This document shows, piece after piece, positions 36,907 through 48,200 of a stretch of DNA of 64,000 nucleotides. Each line of letters opens with the position of its first letter. Positions within the stretch are counted from its first letter, which is position 1. A program made the position numbers and the translations under genes. Source of the stretch: Lutraria lutraria (taxonomy: Eukaryota > Mollusca > Bivalvia > Venerida > Mactridae). The stretch spans positions 4,877,270 through 4,941,269 of the forward strand of contig OZ026850.1 of the NCBI GenBank assembly GCA_964023205.1, read 5' to 3'. Below the pieces are notes generated by a model, which saw nothing but the letters and a program-made list of their open reading frames with translations, was not told where the DNA came from and did no database searches.

Positions 36907-38142
36907 GTAAGTTATTTCAATGTTTAAATCTTTTTGATTCATCAACTGTACTAAGTTATTTTATCCCAAAATTACTTACTTAGTAAAGAAAAAACATAGG
37001 GCTGACCGCTGTGTTGAGGTATTAAGGATCACAGTATGTAGTTATTTTTTAACTTCCCTGAGCACTGTCCGGAGCTTAGATATTTGATGAATTAATTTTC
37101 TTGTGGTCGTCCACTGAGCTTGTTCAAAATATGCCCCTGGTAAGTCACTTGTTTTATGAAGACTACAGGGGCAAAAATATTCTGGATATATTTGAAATTC
37201 TTGATTTATCTGACTCGAAATAGCTATGATTTATAGCAATAAACATTGTTTGATGAAAATATCTCAGGAAATGACAAAGTTGTGGTCAATTTAATCTGCT
37301 CTGAAGGATTTTCTTTAATACAAACTGAGTTAGGTATGGAAACAATTTGGTTGAACTTGAAGGTCATTAGTTTGGTAAAAATTGTTGGCTGCATATATGA
37401 TTTTCAGGATTTTTAATTTGGCTCTATTGACACCCGTGAGACAAATGGTAATACTGGGAAAACCTGAAATAGAACTAAGTGCTTGTTGTAGTTTTGTCTA
37501 CAGATCTTCTTTGGATGCTTAAATTGTTTAGCAAGTTGTCAATTCATCCAATTTTTCAGTTGAGTGATTCAAGGCCCTCTTGTTGTGTTAGGGCATTGCA
37601 CGAAATGTTAAGTGTATAATTTTGTTTTTAAGCATTTCATATAGTCTAATTAAGGATCTATGAACTTTGAATTTGATCGGTCTTTACAGAGTTGAATGAA
37701 CTTAGCTGTTGACTGTAATGTTAATAAACTTCATACTGTCGTTGGCCTATTTGTACCAAACTTTAACCTTGCCTATAAAATCAAAGCACTTCCACTTACA
37801 GTAATCAAACTTTATATGTTGGTTCCTCATGACAATCTCTACAGGTCCTGTGCATTTTCAGGTCAGTAGGTCAAAGGTAAAAAAGGTCACCCAGAGGGGG
37901 TAGTGTTTTAAAAACACATCTTGTTAATTTTGTTACAACTTTTGAAATGTGAAGATAATTATAAGGTAAAAATTGTATTTTTATGACAGGTCAGAAAGGA
38001 AGTGGTATTATTGGAAGAACAACAAGTTTATTATGCTAGACTAAATGTCGGCAACAAAAGTTTGCATGAATGAAATTTTTATGTACGGTCAAGTAATTCT
38101 GGAAAGGAAATATTTATTCTGATTTTTTTTTATCTTTTTAAG
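36907..38142 (+). other. IRS intron 4
   Basis: 1.24 kb. A Helitron-like repeat occupies much of it, ending at about 37926; the rest shows no other signal. Confidence 0.6.
37735..37926 (+). mobile_element. Helitron-like 3' segment (GTGTTTT-hairpin family), copy 1
   Basis: Shares TTTAACCTTGCCTAT, CATGACAATCTCTACAGG, CCTGTGCATTTTCA and the terminal hairpin GTGTTTTAAAAACAC followed by ATCTTGTTAA with 45060-45242. The 5' limit is uncertain and may lie near 37035. Confidence 0.6.
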
Positions 38143-38274
38143 TGAAATGGCTGCTTCAAGGGCTGCTGAGGACCCTTTCCGTCGTCGTAGCAATACAGGG
38201 TCGTCAGCCACATCTCATCATGGTGGGGAAACTTACAATAGAAAAAGGGCCACTAGTGAAAGCCATCGACATGG
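38143..38274 (+). CDS. IRS: IRS exon 5, post-PTB serine/arginine-rich linker
   Basis: Acceptor TCTTTTTAAG ends at 38142 and donor GTATGA starts at 38275; 132 nt, phase 2 to 2. It starts EMAASRAAEDPFRRRSN, corresponding to the EAMRAMSDEFRPRSKS segment that closes the IRS1 PTB region. Confidence 0.85.
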
Positions 38275-40260
38275 GTATGAACAGTTTTTTTCATTCTGGA
38301 TATTTGAAGGGACTAGATTCATAACTTGTTATTCAACTTTAGGGGTCTTGAATTTCTGTAAGTTGATAGCAACTTTAATAAAAAGTTTACACAATATAAA
38401 CTATAAATACTAGTGATGTTCTGATTAATCATTTATTCAACGAATCATCAAGTAATGGTCGTTGACATGACGATGATGATGCTTCCATTTTGTTAACAGA
38501 TTTTTTACTTTGTATAGAGTAGTCATTCTTGACTATAGTGGTTTCACTTTAAAGATATGAATGAATGAGTTCCAATGCTAGTGACTAGTGTAATAAAAAA
38601 TGCTGTTCAAGCTGTATTTGTAAATGCAGCATAATTCTGATTCAGTGAATTTTTATGTTATGTTATGTTTACTCAAACATCTAGTGATATTCATTCAGTG
38701 TAAGGAATGTTAAGTTTATGCACTACTAACATTTTTAGTCATTTTTTATCTAATCAGTTATAATTGACTCGTCACTGACTTTTGCCTCTGATTAATTGAT
38801 TAAATTTTCATGGACTGATCACAATCACTAATAAATACTGAATCTGCAGCACTTGTCACATAGCATCATAAGATTTAGTTTTAGCTTGGACATTCTGTCC
38901 AATTTTGTGATTGGAATTTTGTTGTGTCCCTTTAAAGTCTGACTAGTAGTGTGTCCCTTTAATAACTAGGTATTTCAAACAAGAATACATGTACAGTCAA
39001 CCGTGTGAACAGTGTCCAATAATTTAGCAATTATTTATTGATATAATATTCCAAAACTCTGAATAAAGATGAACAATTACTGTCAGTGTGTCTAGAGACC
39101 ATTTTTCTTGTTTCCATGGTGACTTACATGAAAGATTTTGTATTATTAGGTGCTATACTAATAAAAAAAGTCAGTTCAAAGCAGGGTGCATAAAAAGTTG
39201 AAATCGTTGAAAACCGTAAAGTTATGTACCTAAACGTAAGTTGTTACCATTAAAAACGTGCAGCATCGTGGTTTATCGTAATATATGAGTGACAGTCTAA
39301 CCTTAAATCATTCGAACAAAATATTATGCTCCAGTATGTATTATTAGACCCAAAACACGAGCTACGAAGAACAATTTCTAAATTCAGTAAGGGTCGCGAA
39401 AATGTATTATGGAACCCTGTATGTTCGATGAACTTCAGAGTGTACTCAGCAGTTGTGTATGTTCTTTGATTTGTAATCTCTATTTCCTCATGGTTGTAAT
39501 GTCAAATCCAATGTCAAACCAGAAAAACTTCTTATTTGAGGAAACTTATAAAAGCATTTATGGCACCATCCAGCTTCAATGCCGCTTGTATTCCACCAAA
39601 GTTAAAAGCTGGAAAAGTCAACATACCTAAAAAATTCCTATTAAAAGCCCCTCCCCTAATCAGGGCTCAAATTTAGCACTCATTTACTTGCTAAATGCAA
39701 GTTGATTTCACAGAATGCAAGTAGATTTATTTTAAACACCACAAGAATATTTTTTGCAAGTACAAAATAAAAATGGAAGTTGAAATGTTCTAGCACAGTT
39801 TTAAGAATATATTAACATTTTAAATTCATTGTCTAAATTTGCAAGTAAGTTTTCAGATTTAGCAAGTAGGAAAAAAAGTACTTGCCAAAAGTTGCAAGTG
39901 GTCAAAAAAGTTAAATTTGAGGCCTGCCCTAATAAATCTGCAGACCCCCCCCCCCCCAATTTTTAAAAATCTACTCATCAAGTCCTAAACATACAAGTAA
40001 ATGCAAAAACTAAAATACAAATCCTTCAGCTATTAAGCTTTAATAAATGAACACATTCTAAGGTCATGTAGGACATTTACTGATGCTGTAAACCTGAATA
40101 AACACTGCATAGCTCAATTTAAACCGTTCTCACTGATTTATGATTTAAATAAAAAACTCTTTGAAAAGTGTTAAGCCCAGGGGCCTTTATTAGGAGTTTT
40201 GCGGTATGACCCTTCCTGTTGATGCGACATGAAGACCAGTGATTTTTTTATATTCTTCAG
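38275..40260 (+). other. IRS intron 5
   Basis: 2.0 kb, AT-rich. Contains a MITE-like repeat (39662-39930) and a C-run (39947). No coding sequence. Confidence 0.6.
39662..39930. mobile_element. MITE-like repeat with AGGGC..AAATTTA ends
   Basis: Left AGGGCTCAAATTTA and right TTAAATTTGAGGCCTGCCCT are imperfect inverted repeats. The inside repeats GCAAGT words. No frame. Confidence 0.55.
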
Positions 40261-40380
40261 GAGTCCAAGGTCTTCAAGATCACAATATGGGCCAAGACGA
40301 CCAGTGTCCTCTGTTGGATATGGTCCTAAAACAACACAATTGTTTGTTGAAACCCCTGTACCGCTATCAAGTTCTCCAAG
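40261..40380 (+). CDS. IRS: IRS exon 6, 120-nt symmetric exon
   Basis: Acceptor ATTCTTCAG ends at 40260 and donor GTAACA starts at 40381; exactly 120 nt, phase 2 on both sides. Joined to exon 5 it reads GSPRSSRSQYGPRRPVSSVG and further Ser/Pro-rich residues with no stop, then joins exon 7 as SSSPSAFDPSLF. Composition and place match the Ser/Arg-rich stretch after the PTB domain in IRS1. It is not visible as an ATG-started frame in this phase. It could be skipped without a frameshift. Confidence 0.78.
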
Positions 40381-42147
40381 GTAACAGTTTTTTAGCAACA
40401 ACCTATAATTTAGATATCTGGCCTGATGACTTATCAGCTTTTATATCAGGAATTTATTGAAATCTTTAACAGTCAATGACTCAATGTATTTAATTATTAA
40501 CAGGGGTGATAATATTTGGGATTTATCTGTACTGAAAGAACTATGATTTCTGAGCGAAACAACAGTTATTTGATGAAAATATCTAAAGAAATGACAAATG
40601 TTACCATAAACTGTATTGCTATTTTTTCTGGCCTTTAGGATGTACAGTCTGAAAGAAAATACTGTTTATGAGATTTGCATTATGTAGCCATCACATACTC
40701 CATGAATTACAACATTTGCCTATTGTACTTCTCTCCTAGACGGGAAATCAAACTACCTCTGACCGTTGTGAATGATTATACACACTCTCTCAGACACTTC
40801 AGTTGTCGTTGTTATTCATAGAACTGATGTTTTCAAGTAACCCTGGATTGGATCATTTTTGGTGGAATTATTGCCCTTTGTTTATTTTGGGGACATGTGA
40901 TGTATAGAATAATACTCCTGAGTGCAACTTCCCTACATTTCTCAAGGGATATGGATCTGGAGATGAACAATTCCTCTCACTTGTTAATATTTTGTATTTT
41001 TAGCTCACATGTCACAAAGTGACAAAGTGAGCTATTAGGATCACTCTCCGTCCGGCGTCGTGCGGTGTGCGTCGTGCGTCGTCAAACTTTTTGTTGTGAC
41101 CACACTAGGGGCCACATTTTTGGCTCAATTTTAGCAAAACTGGGTCAGAACGTTAATATCAACAAAATCTCGGACGAGTTCGATATTGGGCCATTTGTGG
41201 TCAAAAACTAGGTCACCAGGGCCAAAAAAGGGAAAACCTTGTGAACACTTATCTTCATGAAACTTTGTCAGAATGTTTATTTTGATAATATGTTGGTCAA
41301 GTTTGAAAATGGGTAATTTCTGTAGTAAAATTAGGTCACTAGGGCAAATTGCTGGAAAACCTTGTGAACACTCTAGAAGTCACTGTTTTGATTGGATGAT
41401 CATGAAACCTTGTCAGAATGTTTGTCTTCATAATATCTTGGACGAGTTCGAACATGGGTCATCTTGGGTCAAAAACTAAGTCGCTAGGTCAAATCTTATG
41501 AAAAACCATGTTAACACTGTAGATTTCACAGTTATTATTGGATCTTCACCAAACTTTGTCAAATCGTTTGTTTTAATGATATAACGGTCAAGTATAAATA
41601 TGGGTCATCTGGGGTCAATAACTAGGTCACCAGGTCAAATCTTAGGAAAACTTTGTTAACACTGTAGATGTCACAGTTTTAATTGGATCTTCACCAAACC
41701 TTGTCAAAATGTTTGCCTCAATGATATGTGGGTCAAGGATGAACATGGGTCAGCCGGGTTCAAAAACTGGGTCACAAGGTCAAATCTTAGGTAAAAATCT
41801 TGTAAAAGCTCTAAATGTCATGGTCATGGATCTTGGCCAAACCTTGTCAGATTGTTTGTCTTAATGATATTAAGGACAAGTTCAAATATGGGTCACCTAG
41901 GGTCAAAAACCAGGTCACAAGGTCAGATCTTAGGAAAACCTTATTAACACTGTAGATGTCAAATTTTGATCGTATCTTCACCAAACCTAGTCAGACTGTT
42001 TGTCTTAATGATATGTAAGACTAATTCGAACATAGGTCGTCTGGGGTCAAAAACCAGCTCACCGGTTCAAAACAATGTTTTAATGAGTGAACAGTGATTG
42101 TCATGTGAGCGATATAGGGCCATCTTGGCCCTCTTGTTATATTTTAG
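40381..42147 (+). other. IRS intron 6
   Basis: 1.77 kb, of which 1.14 kb is the Helitron-like element 41001-42138. About 40850-40990 resembles the leading part of the repeat in intron 10. Confidence 0.65.
41001..42138 (+). mobile_element. Helitron-like element with ~145-bp tandem core
   Basis: Starts TAGCTCACATGTCACAAAGT and ends ATGTGAGCGATATAGGGCCA + TCTTGGCCCTCTTGTT, a GGGCC..GGCCC hairpin. The core is about seven units of about 145 bp, each with a GGTCACNAGGTCAAATCTTA box (near 41332, 41479, 41624, 41769, 41912, 42055). This resembles bivalve pearl/Helentron-associated elements with minisatellite cores. It ends 9 nt before the exon 7 splice acceptor junction. Confidence 0.75.
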
Positions 42148-42300
42148 TGCATTTGATCCTAGTTTATTTGATAAAAGGATTCGCTCAGACAGCATGGGGT
42201 CACGTTCATCTCACACTAGTTATCACTCGGACATGGTTGATCATTCTTATGAGAATTCAAATCCTGGAACACCAATGATGTCACCGGCAGGATCATTTGC
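42148..42300 (+). CDS. IRS: IRS exon 7, RXRSDS-containing linker
   Basis: Acceptor ATATTTTAG ends at 42147 and donor GTAAGT starts at 42301; 153 nt, phase 2 to 2. Encodes FDKRIRSDSMGSRSSHTSYH and a Ser/Pro-rich end. RIRSDS fits a 14-3-3/AKT-type RXRXXS site, comparable with the RSRTES site of IRS1. Its acceptor tract is partly built by the 3' end of the preceding Helitron-like element. Confidence 0.86.
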
Positions 42301-42700
42301 GTAAGTATAAAAAACGTGAGAATGAGCAGCTAGTATTGATATCCAAAGGAGAAATAGTGCAGATTCAAATCTCACCTTTTCTGTCTTAATATCACTTCAT
42401 ATGATGTCCATTTTCAATCGAGCAATGCAGCATTTACCAGTACTTGTGTATTTTACCGAAATAAAACTTTCGCTATTTTATCCCAAAACAGTACTGAAGT
42501 TATGAAGATACTAGAAATTACTTATATTCTTCATTTTGTAATTCAGTTCACATTTTTGAATCAGTAAAATTAAAAATATGCAATAATAAAATCATAAGGT
42601 AGTTCTTGCAGAAGTCTATTACTGTTTTCTGCCTTTCATTTATCAAAATCCGTTTTTAATGGCTAGTGTTTTCTTATTGTTATTTATTTACATTGTACAG

Positions 42701-42924
42701 GAGTGCGAGATCACTGACACCCGAAGCTTCATGCTCAATTACCGAAGGAGACCATAGTGACACCCAGAATAATTCTGAATATCTCCCGATGACCCCAGGT
42801 CAAAGGTCACTTACACCATCACCGACAAGAAGTCAAGGTCACTTTGAAAGAGATGATTATCTTCCGATGACCCCAGGTCAAAGGTCAGGAACACCCTCTC
42901 CAACAAGATTCACTGAAAGACCTG
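42701..42924 (+). CDS. IRS: IRS exon 8, duplicated YLPM module
   Basis: Acceptor ATTGTACAG ends at 42700 and donor GTATAT starts at 42925; 224 nt, phase 2 to 1. It holds two copies of YLPMTPGQRS-X-TPSPTR (Y388 and Y414) 26 residues apart, nearly identical also at DNA level (CCGATGACCCCAGGTCAAAG in both). Each is a PI3-kinase p85 SH2 site of the classic IRS YMPM/YLPM type. Confidence 0.9.
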
Positions 42925-43144
42925 GTATATATATTTTTTTTTTTTTTTAGATTAATAGGTGTCTTCATCTATGGGGGAAAATTCATTAGGGTTTCTATCA
43001 AAATTGGTCAATTCAAAACCACAAATTGTATTGCATGGCTACACAGTCTTATAGACTTTGAGCCTTAAACTTCACATATATATATGTGTAAGCTTATAAT
43101 GAACTTCACACTCTATGGACATGATTATAATTTAATAATTATAA

Positions 43145-43325
43145 ACCTGGCGTTCAGGGTTGCAATTCCTGGTCGCGACAGATCAGACACTTTAATGAAA
43201 TTTTTACAAGAAATGCCGATTGTCCACTTATATGTGGAGAAGTTGTTGGTTCCTTGTAGAAGGGTAAGTTAGAATACAGTCTAGGAAAACTTAGAAATTG
43301 TTAAAAAATGGCATTAACTTTCTCA
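43145..43325 (+). mobile_element. SINE-B copy 3
   Basis: CAGGGTTGCAATTCCTGGTC (degraded box B), then ATGTGGAGAAGTTG, AGAATACAGTCTAGGAAAAC and ATTGTTAAAAAATGGC, the B-family block order. Confidence 0.6.
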
Positions 43326-43497
43326 TATGCTAAATTTTCTGGTTGGAATACTATTCCCAGCTGTAAATTAGTGACATAACCATTCCAGCATGGAGGCCCC
43401 TTAAAGTGCTTTGTCACTAATTTTGATGTTACAATGCTGACACATTGGGATCAGATCAATTAGTACATCAATTATATTGTTAAGAATGTTACAGACC

Positions 43498-43670
43498 CAC
43501 GGCGGCTGTGGTCCAGTGATTAGTGCGCAGGATTTGTAGCCCTGCGATTAGGGTTCGATCCATGGTCGCGAAATTATACCCTTCCTAGAAAATTTGACAA
43601 AATAGGTGAATTGGCCACCGTATATGAATTTTTTTGAAAATCAGCGTTTAACCCAAGTAAACAAAATAAG
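43498..43670 (+). mobile_element. SINE-B copy 4 (tRNA head intact, internally deleted)
   Basis: Box A GTGGTCCAGTGATTAGTGCG and box B GGGTTCGATCC are well kept. The body is short: it jumps from AAATTTGACAAAATAGG to the tail TCAGCGTTTAACCCAAGTAA, lacking the middle block. It ends about 30 nt before exon 9. Confidence 0.7.
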
Positions 43671-43701
43671 AATTTGCCCATTATTATTCTACATTCTACA
43701 G

Positions 43702-43911
43702 CGTCTGCTGGATCACAAGAGTCGAGTCGGGCTGGTGGAGGTTACATGGATATGACACCAGGAAGTATTGTCAGCAGTCCTGCCGACGGTTCGATGAGTA
43801 TGTCCATGACCCCACCGAAATCATCAAACAGTACTTACATGGACATGAACCCTACAACTCCTGTTCAGCATCATAACAACGGATACATTGATATGAATCC
43901 TGGGCAACGAA
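43702..43911 (+). CDS. IRS: IRS exon 9, three YXDM motifs
   Basis: Acceptor ACATTCTACAG ends at 43701 and donor GTAAGA starts at 43912; 210 nt, phase 1 to 1. YMDM at Y450 and Y481 and YIDM at Y497 are strong p85 SH2 consensus sites within Met/Ser/Pro-rich linkers. Confidence 0.9.
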
Positions 43912-44524
43912 GTAAGATACAAACTTTAGAACTCCACAATGGTGACATACAGTTGTAATATTTAGCCTTATTCTAGAAGTTCATTGGTTTATTTGTATTA
44001 AAAATGTTTTTTTTATGGCTTTCTAGTGTAATAATGTTCCCCACAAATAAGCAACAGTAATGATTGTTTTGCCTGAACTGAATAAATCCTGATGTTTTCC
44101 TGACTGTGAGTCTTACTACTTCCATGGTATTTTAATGTAAGTTTTCATGAATGAGTTTTTGTCTCTTGTTTTTATACCCCCGCAAACGAAGTTCTGTCGG
44201 TCGGTCTGTCTGCATAAAATATCACAAGTTTGTGGAGCGAACTTCTTCCACATTCTTTAAGCAATTGCAATGAAACTTGACATATGTTGTCACTCTGAAG
44301 TGTGGATGTGCAAGACATTTACATTCCCAGCAGTTCACTCATTCCAGAGTTATGTGCCCTTGAACTTAGCCATATAGTGTACAATGGCAGTCTTAGTTTG
44401 TGGAGCAAACTACTTCCACATAAGTGTCAAAGCGGCGGTGGGCGGTATTAGTCACCTCTTTGACAGCTCTAGTTCAGTTCTGTTCTTGTATTTATATGAT
44501 TGTAATTGTCCCCTGTTTTTTTAG
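43912..44524 (+). other. IRS intron 9
   Basis: 613 bp; half is a Helitron-like repeat (44177-44474), ending 50 nt before exon 10. Confidence 0.6.
44177..44474 (+). mobile_element. Helitron-like repeat ending CTCTAGTT
   Basis: Starts CCCCCGCAAACGAAGTTCTG and ends GTCACCTCTTTGACAGCTCTAGTT-type sequence (CTAG+T, the Helitron CTRR-T ending). AGTTTGTGGAGC occurs twice inside (44226 and 44396). Confidence 0.5.
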
Positions 44525-44674
44525 CTCCTACAGATCCAGGACCAGGGTATGTAATAATGGACGGCGCTTGGGTTAGATCAACAGCCCCTATTCCTATTCG
44601 AGCCAATAAGGAAGCTGGTTACATGGATATGGGTCCAGCCAGTCAACCATTGCCTACAGTTAAAGAAAGTGGAA
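44525..44674 (+). CDS. IRS: IRS exon 10, YVIM and YMDM motifs
   Basis: Acceptor TTTTTTTAG ends at 44524 and donor GTAAGT starts at 44675; 150 nt, phase 1 to 1. It carries Y514 (YVIM) and Y538 (YMDM). Loss of the exon would keep the frame. Confidence 0.88.
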
Positions 44675-45263
44675 GTAAGTTGATCTTATGATGAAATTTG
44701 TCTGCAAAGTTAAGTGTTTGTCAGTCTTGGTTTGTGACAACCTTTAAAAGATGTTTGGCCCATTGTTTATTTTGTGTGATTGTAACAGCGAAATACTCTT
44801 GTTTCCTTGTTTTCTCAAGGGATTTTGATAAAACTTTCATGGAACTATTGTTATCGAGGTACCCAATGCATGTTGTAAAGGTTTTATGATTCAATCTTTT
44901 TTGGCAGAATTATGGCCCTTTGTTTATTTTGCGCATATGTATTATAATATATAGAGAAATACTCTTTTGTTTCTCAGGGATTTTTACCGAACTTTGATAT
45001 AACTATTGTCACCATGTTCACCAGCACATATTGTTAGGGTTTTGTGATTCGATCATTTTAGCAGATTTATGGCCCTTTGTTTGCCTGTACCGAAATTTAA
45101 CCTTGCCTATTAAATCAAAACGCTACCACCTGCAATCATTGAACTTCATATCTTGGTTCATCATGACAATCTCTACAGGACCTGTGCATTTTCAAAAAGG
45201 GCAACCGGAGGGGGCATGGTGTTTATAAAACACATCTTGTTAACAGTAACTTTTGTTTTGTAG
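44675..45263 (+). other. IRS intron 10
   Basis: 589 bp, largely the Helitron-like repeat 44815-45242 with AGATTTATGGCCCTTTGTTT-type units. Confidence 0.65.
44815..45242 (+). mobile_element. Helitron-like element (GTGTTT-hairpin family), copy 2
   Basis: Two tandem units each containing TATGGCCCTTTGTTT (about 44920 and 45068), then the 3' block shared with 37735-37926 and the end hairpin GTGTTTATAAAACAC + ATCTTGTTAA. It stops about 21-25 nt before the exon 11 junction. Confidence 0.6.
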
Positions 45264-48200
45264 GTGGTGAAGCATATCTCCCAATGTCACCTTCAAACAG
45301 AAGCACCTTGTCGAGTGATGGTCTTAAGCCTGCTAAAGTCGTCAGCTATCTTTCTGACGATTCTATGTCTGGGGAATTTCCAAAACGTGCTTACTCAGTT
45401 GGCAGTCGACCAATTTCCAAGCAGCCGTTTAAAGTTCACCAGGTGCAGGAAGTGTTGCGACGACAGCCTCTTGATAGCAGCAAAAGTTCCAGCGCTCCTC
45501 ATTTGATTGTACAAAAGTCCCGATCACAGTTTATGGACACTATTCTACGTAACTCACACCATGACGGATCATACCCTGCTAGTCCTCTAAGCCAGTCAGT
45601 CAAGTCAGATGATTCTGATAGTTTCATGGAAATGGAGTTTTATCGTCCAAGAACTGCTAGTGACAGTTATGGATGTAGACCTAGATCTTCAAGCTTCGGC
45701 AAACAATATGTTCAAGGTCATCGTCCAAGGTCATCTAGTTATGGCCATGGAGCTAAGGGCACGATGAGCAAGCTGGCTGCTGGTTTGAGAACAGATTCAT
45801 TTGATTCAGTTAGAACAACGTCGCAGGAGCTTTCAACAAAGCATCGATCACAGGAATCTCTCGGAATGGTCTCAAGCTCCTCAAGAAATTCATCAAGTGA
45901 ATCGCTGAAGAGGTTAGGTGAAACTACTCCTGCAAAAAAAAACTTACTACCAGGTGATTACATGGATATGAACTATGATAAGCGTAAAACGCCATCGCCT
46001 AATATTCAATCAATGGCCTCTCCTCAAAGAGATCCTACGGGGTACATGGATATGACCGTAGGAACGGGTGTTCCAAAATCAGTCACTAGGGGAGTATCCC
46101 CATGTTCCTCTACTCATAGTTTGCCGAGTTCAGCTACACCCAGCTTAGGGTCATCCCCCGCTTCATCATCAGGCCATGGACATTCTGAAAAAGTTTCGAT
46201 AGCCAAAGTTATCAAACCATCTGGGAAATTGATACCTCAGAAACACTCTTTTAAGGCTGCCACTTCAGATAATCAACTTAAAGTGGCAACAGCCAGACTT
46301 AAAAAAGCAGACAAGAGGTCACCATCAAGTTCAGGTAAAGAATCAGAAGATGAAAGTTATGTCCCTTTCCAACCTAGTGCTTCAGCTACATCCTCATTTG
46401 TTAGTGCTGATGACTCGTCATTGAAGCTCTTCAGTCAATCCCCTAATGAACCTAAGTCACACCAAGGTATTAAAGTTCAACACGGCTACAGTAAGTCACA
46501 TGATTCTGCTATGCGTAGTTCCGACGGTGGATTCATAAAGATTGATAAACCTGGAAAATCTATGAAGGAAGATAAAAGCAAAGGGAAAGTTAATGAACAT
46601 GTCAAAGGTGACTTGCAGAAATCAAGAAGTGTTAAAGAGAGAAGGTCTAGTGACAGGAAAAGTTCTATCGGAGAAAAGTTAAAAAGTGGACATAAAGCAT
46701 TGGAACCTGGTCCTGAAATCAATATACATGAACTTAGTCTAAACACTGAAGGCCCCTCATTTGTGTCAATACCTGATAATGATCTATTCTCAAATAAGAT
46801 TTTTAAACAAAATTCAGTAGAAGTGAAAATAGATTCGCCTGAGTCTCCAGTGAAAGCCGTAGCGAAATGTGAAGACAGTGCTTACATGGATTTCTGTCCT
46901 AGTAATGAACCAAGTAAAACAGGTGAACTGGAGAAGTCTAGTGATCTAAGTGAAGGAAAGGTAAAAGCTCATGGTGAAATCTCTAAGCTTTATGAACCTA
47001 AGCATACTGTTGAAAGAGAATATTGTGAAATAGATTTCCCTAATCCTGCAGATAGTGTTAGTAGGATAGTAGGACAAAAAGATAAAAATGAATCGGATTA
47101 CCTTATGGCAGACCCAGCTCCCTTGCAGGGTAAAGACTTTGCTCAGGCTGGGGAAGGATCCTTATCGGCTGGGATGGCTCAAACGAAAGCTGGAGATGAT
47201 TTTTCATACATGGATTTTGATCCTAAGACAACTAACGTGCCAAGTGATGAAACGTCAGTGAAATCGAAAGATTCTGTTAAGTCACCAGTTCGTGTCAAAT
47301 CTTTTGTTGCTCATTCTTCAGTTGATGAAACTGCCCAAGATATACTGGCTGAAAAGGTCACTAGTCATGACTCTAAAGACCGTCATCTTGCTAAAGAAAA
47401 TAGTTCAGCCTGGAAGACAGAAAGTGATGGTGTAAATGAGGGTTGTCCGAAAAGTAAAGTGGATGAAATTGGAAGAAAGTCCATAGACAATTCTCTGTCT
47501 GTTAGTATTAAGCCCTCATCTGATAAAGGGCAAAGTGTTGATCAGGTTGTGAATACAGAAGAACAAAGTAAAGATAGCTCATTGGAATTAGATGGTAAAA
47601 GTGTGAATAATGGTAAAAATCAAACTGTGATACCGGAGGTTCTGAGATGTGAAAGTGTTGACAAAGATCAAGAGAATCTTGAGACTGAACTGTTTGTCAA
47701 GCATGGTAAAAGTAGACAGTTAGATAAATTAATTGTAAAGCAAATTACACCGCATGCCAAACAACCAATTGAAGATGAGGGCTACTGTGACCTTGACTTT
47801 GGTGATAAAGATAAAGCATTGCCCAGTATGAAGGGAAGTATTGTGCCTAGAACTGAACGTACACCTAGTGGTAATAGTGACCAAGAGTCAGGTAGAGGTG
47901 TTCTTGAAAGCGTAACCAGTGATGATAGCATCCCATGTCCAGAAACTCCTATCAGTTACATAAGTGACGATACTGAAGACTTCCCCATGCCTGAGACTCC
48001 GCAGAGTTACATATCAGATGACTCCAATGGCAGTTCAACAAGCAGCAAAGACTTGAGCTCACCGTTTAAGTCTCCGCTAGGTGGACGGTCGTCTGTACCA
48101 GTTGGAGGGAAAATGCCAGGTTTTGGACTGGCGTCTTTTGGTCTAAGCGGAGACAGTTTAAGAAAGTCTCTGCCATCATCTAGAACTCATGGAAGTAGTG

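Larger units (their letters stand above)
42925..43701 (+). other. IRS intron 8 with two SINE-B copies
   Basis: 777 bp, mostly SINE-B (43145-43325 and 43498-43670) and a T-run after the donor. Confidence 0.65.

Noticed and set aside
40171..40401. Minus-strand 76-codon frame
   Set aside because: It is the shadow of IRS exon 6 on the opposite strand.
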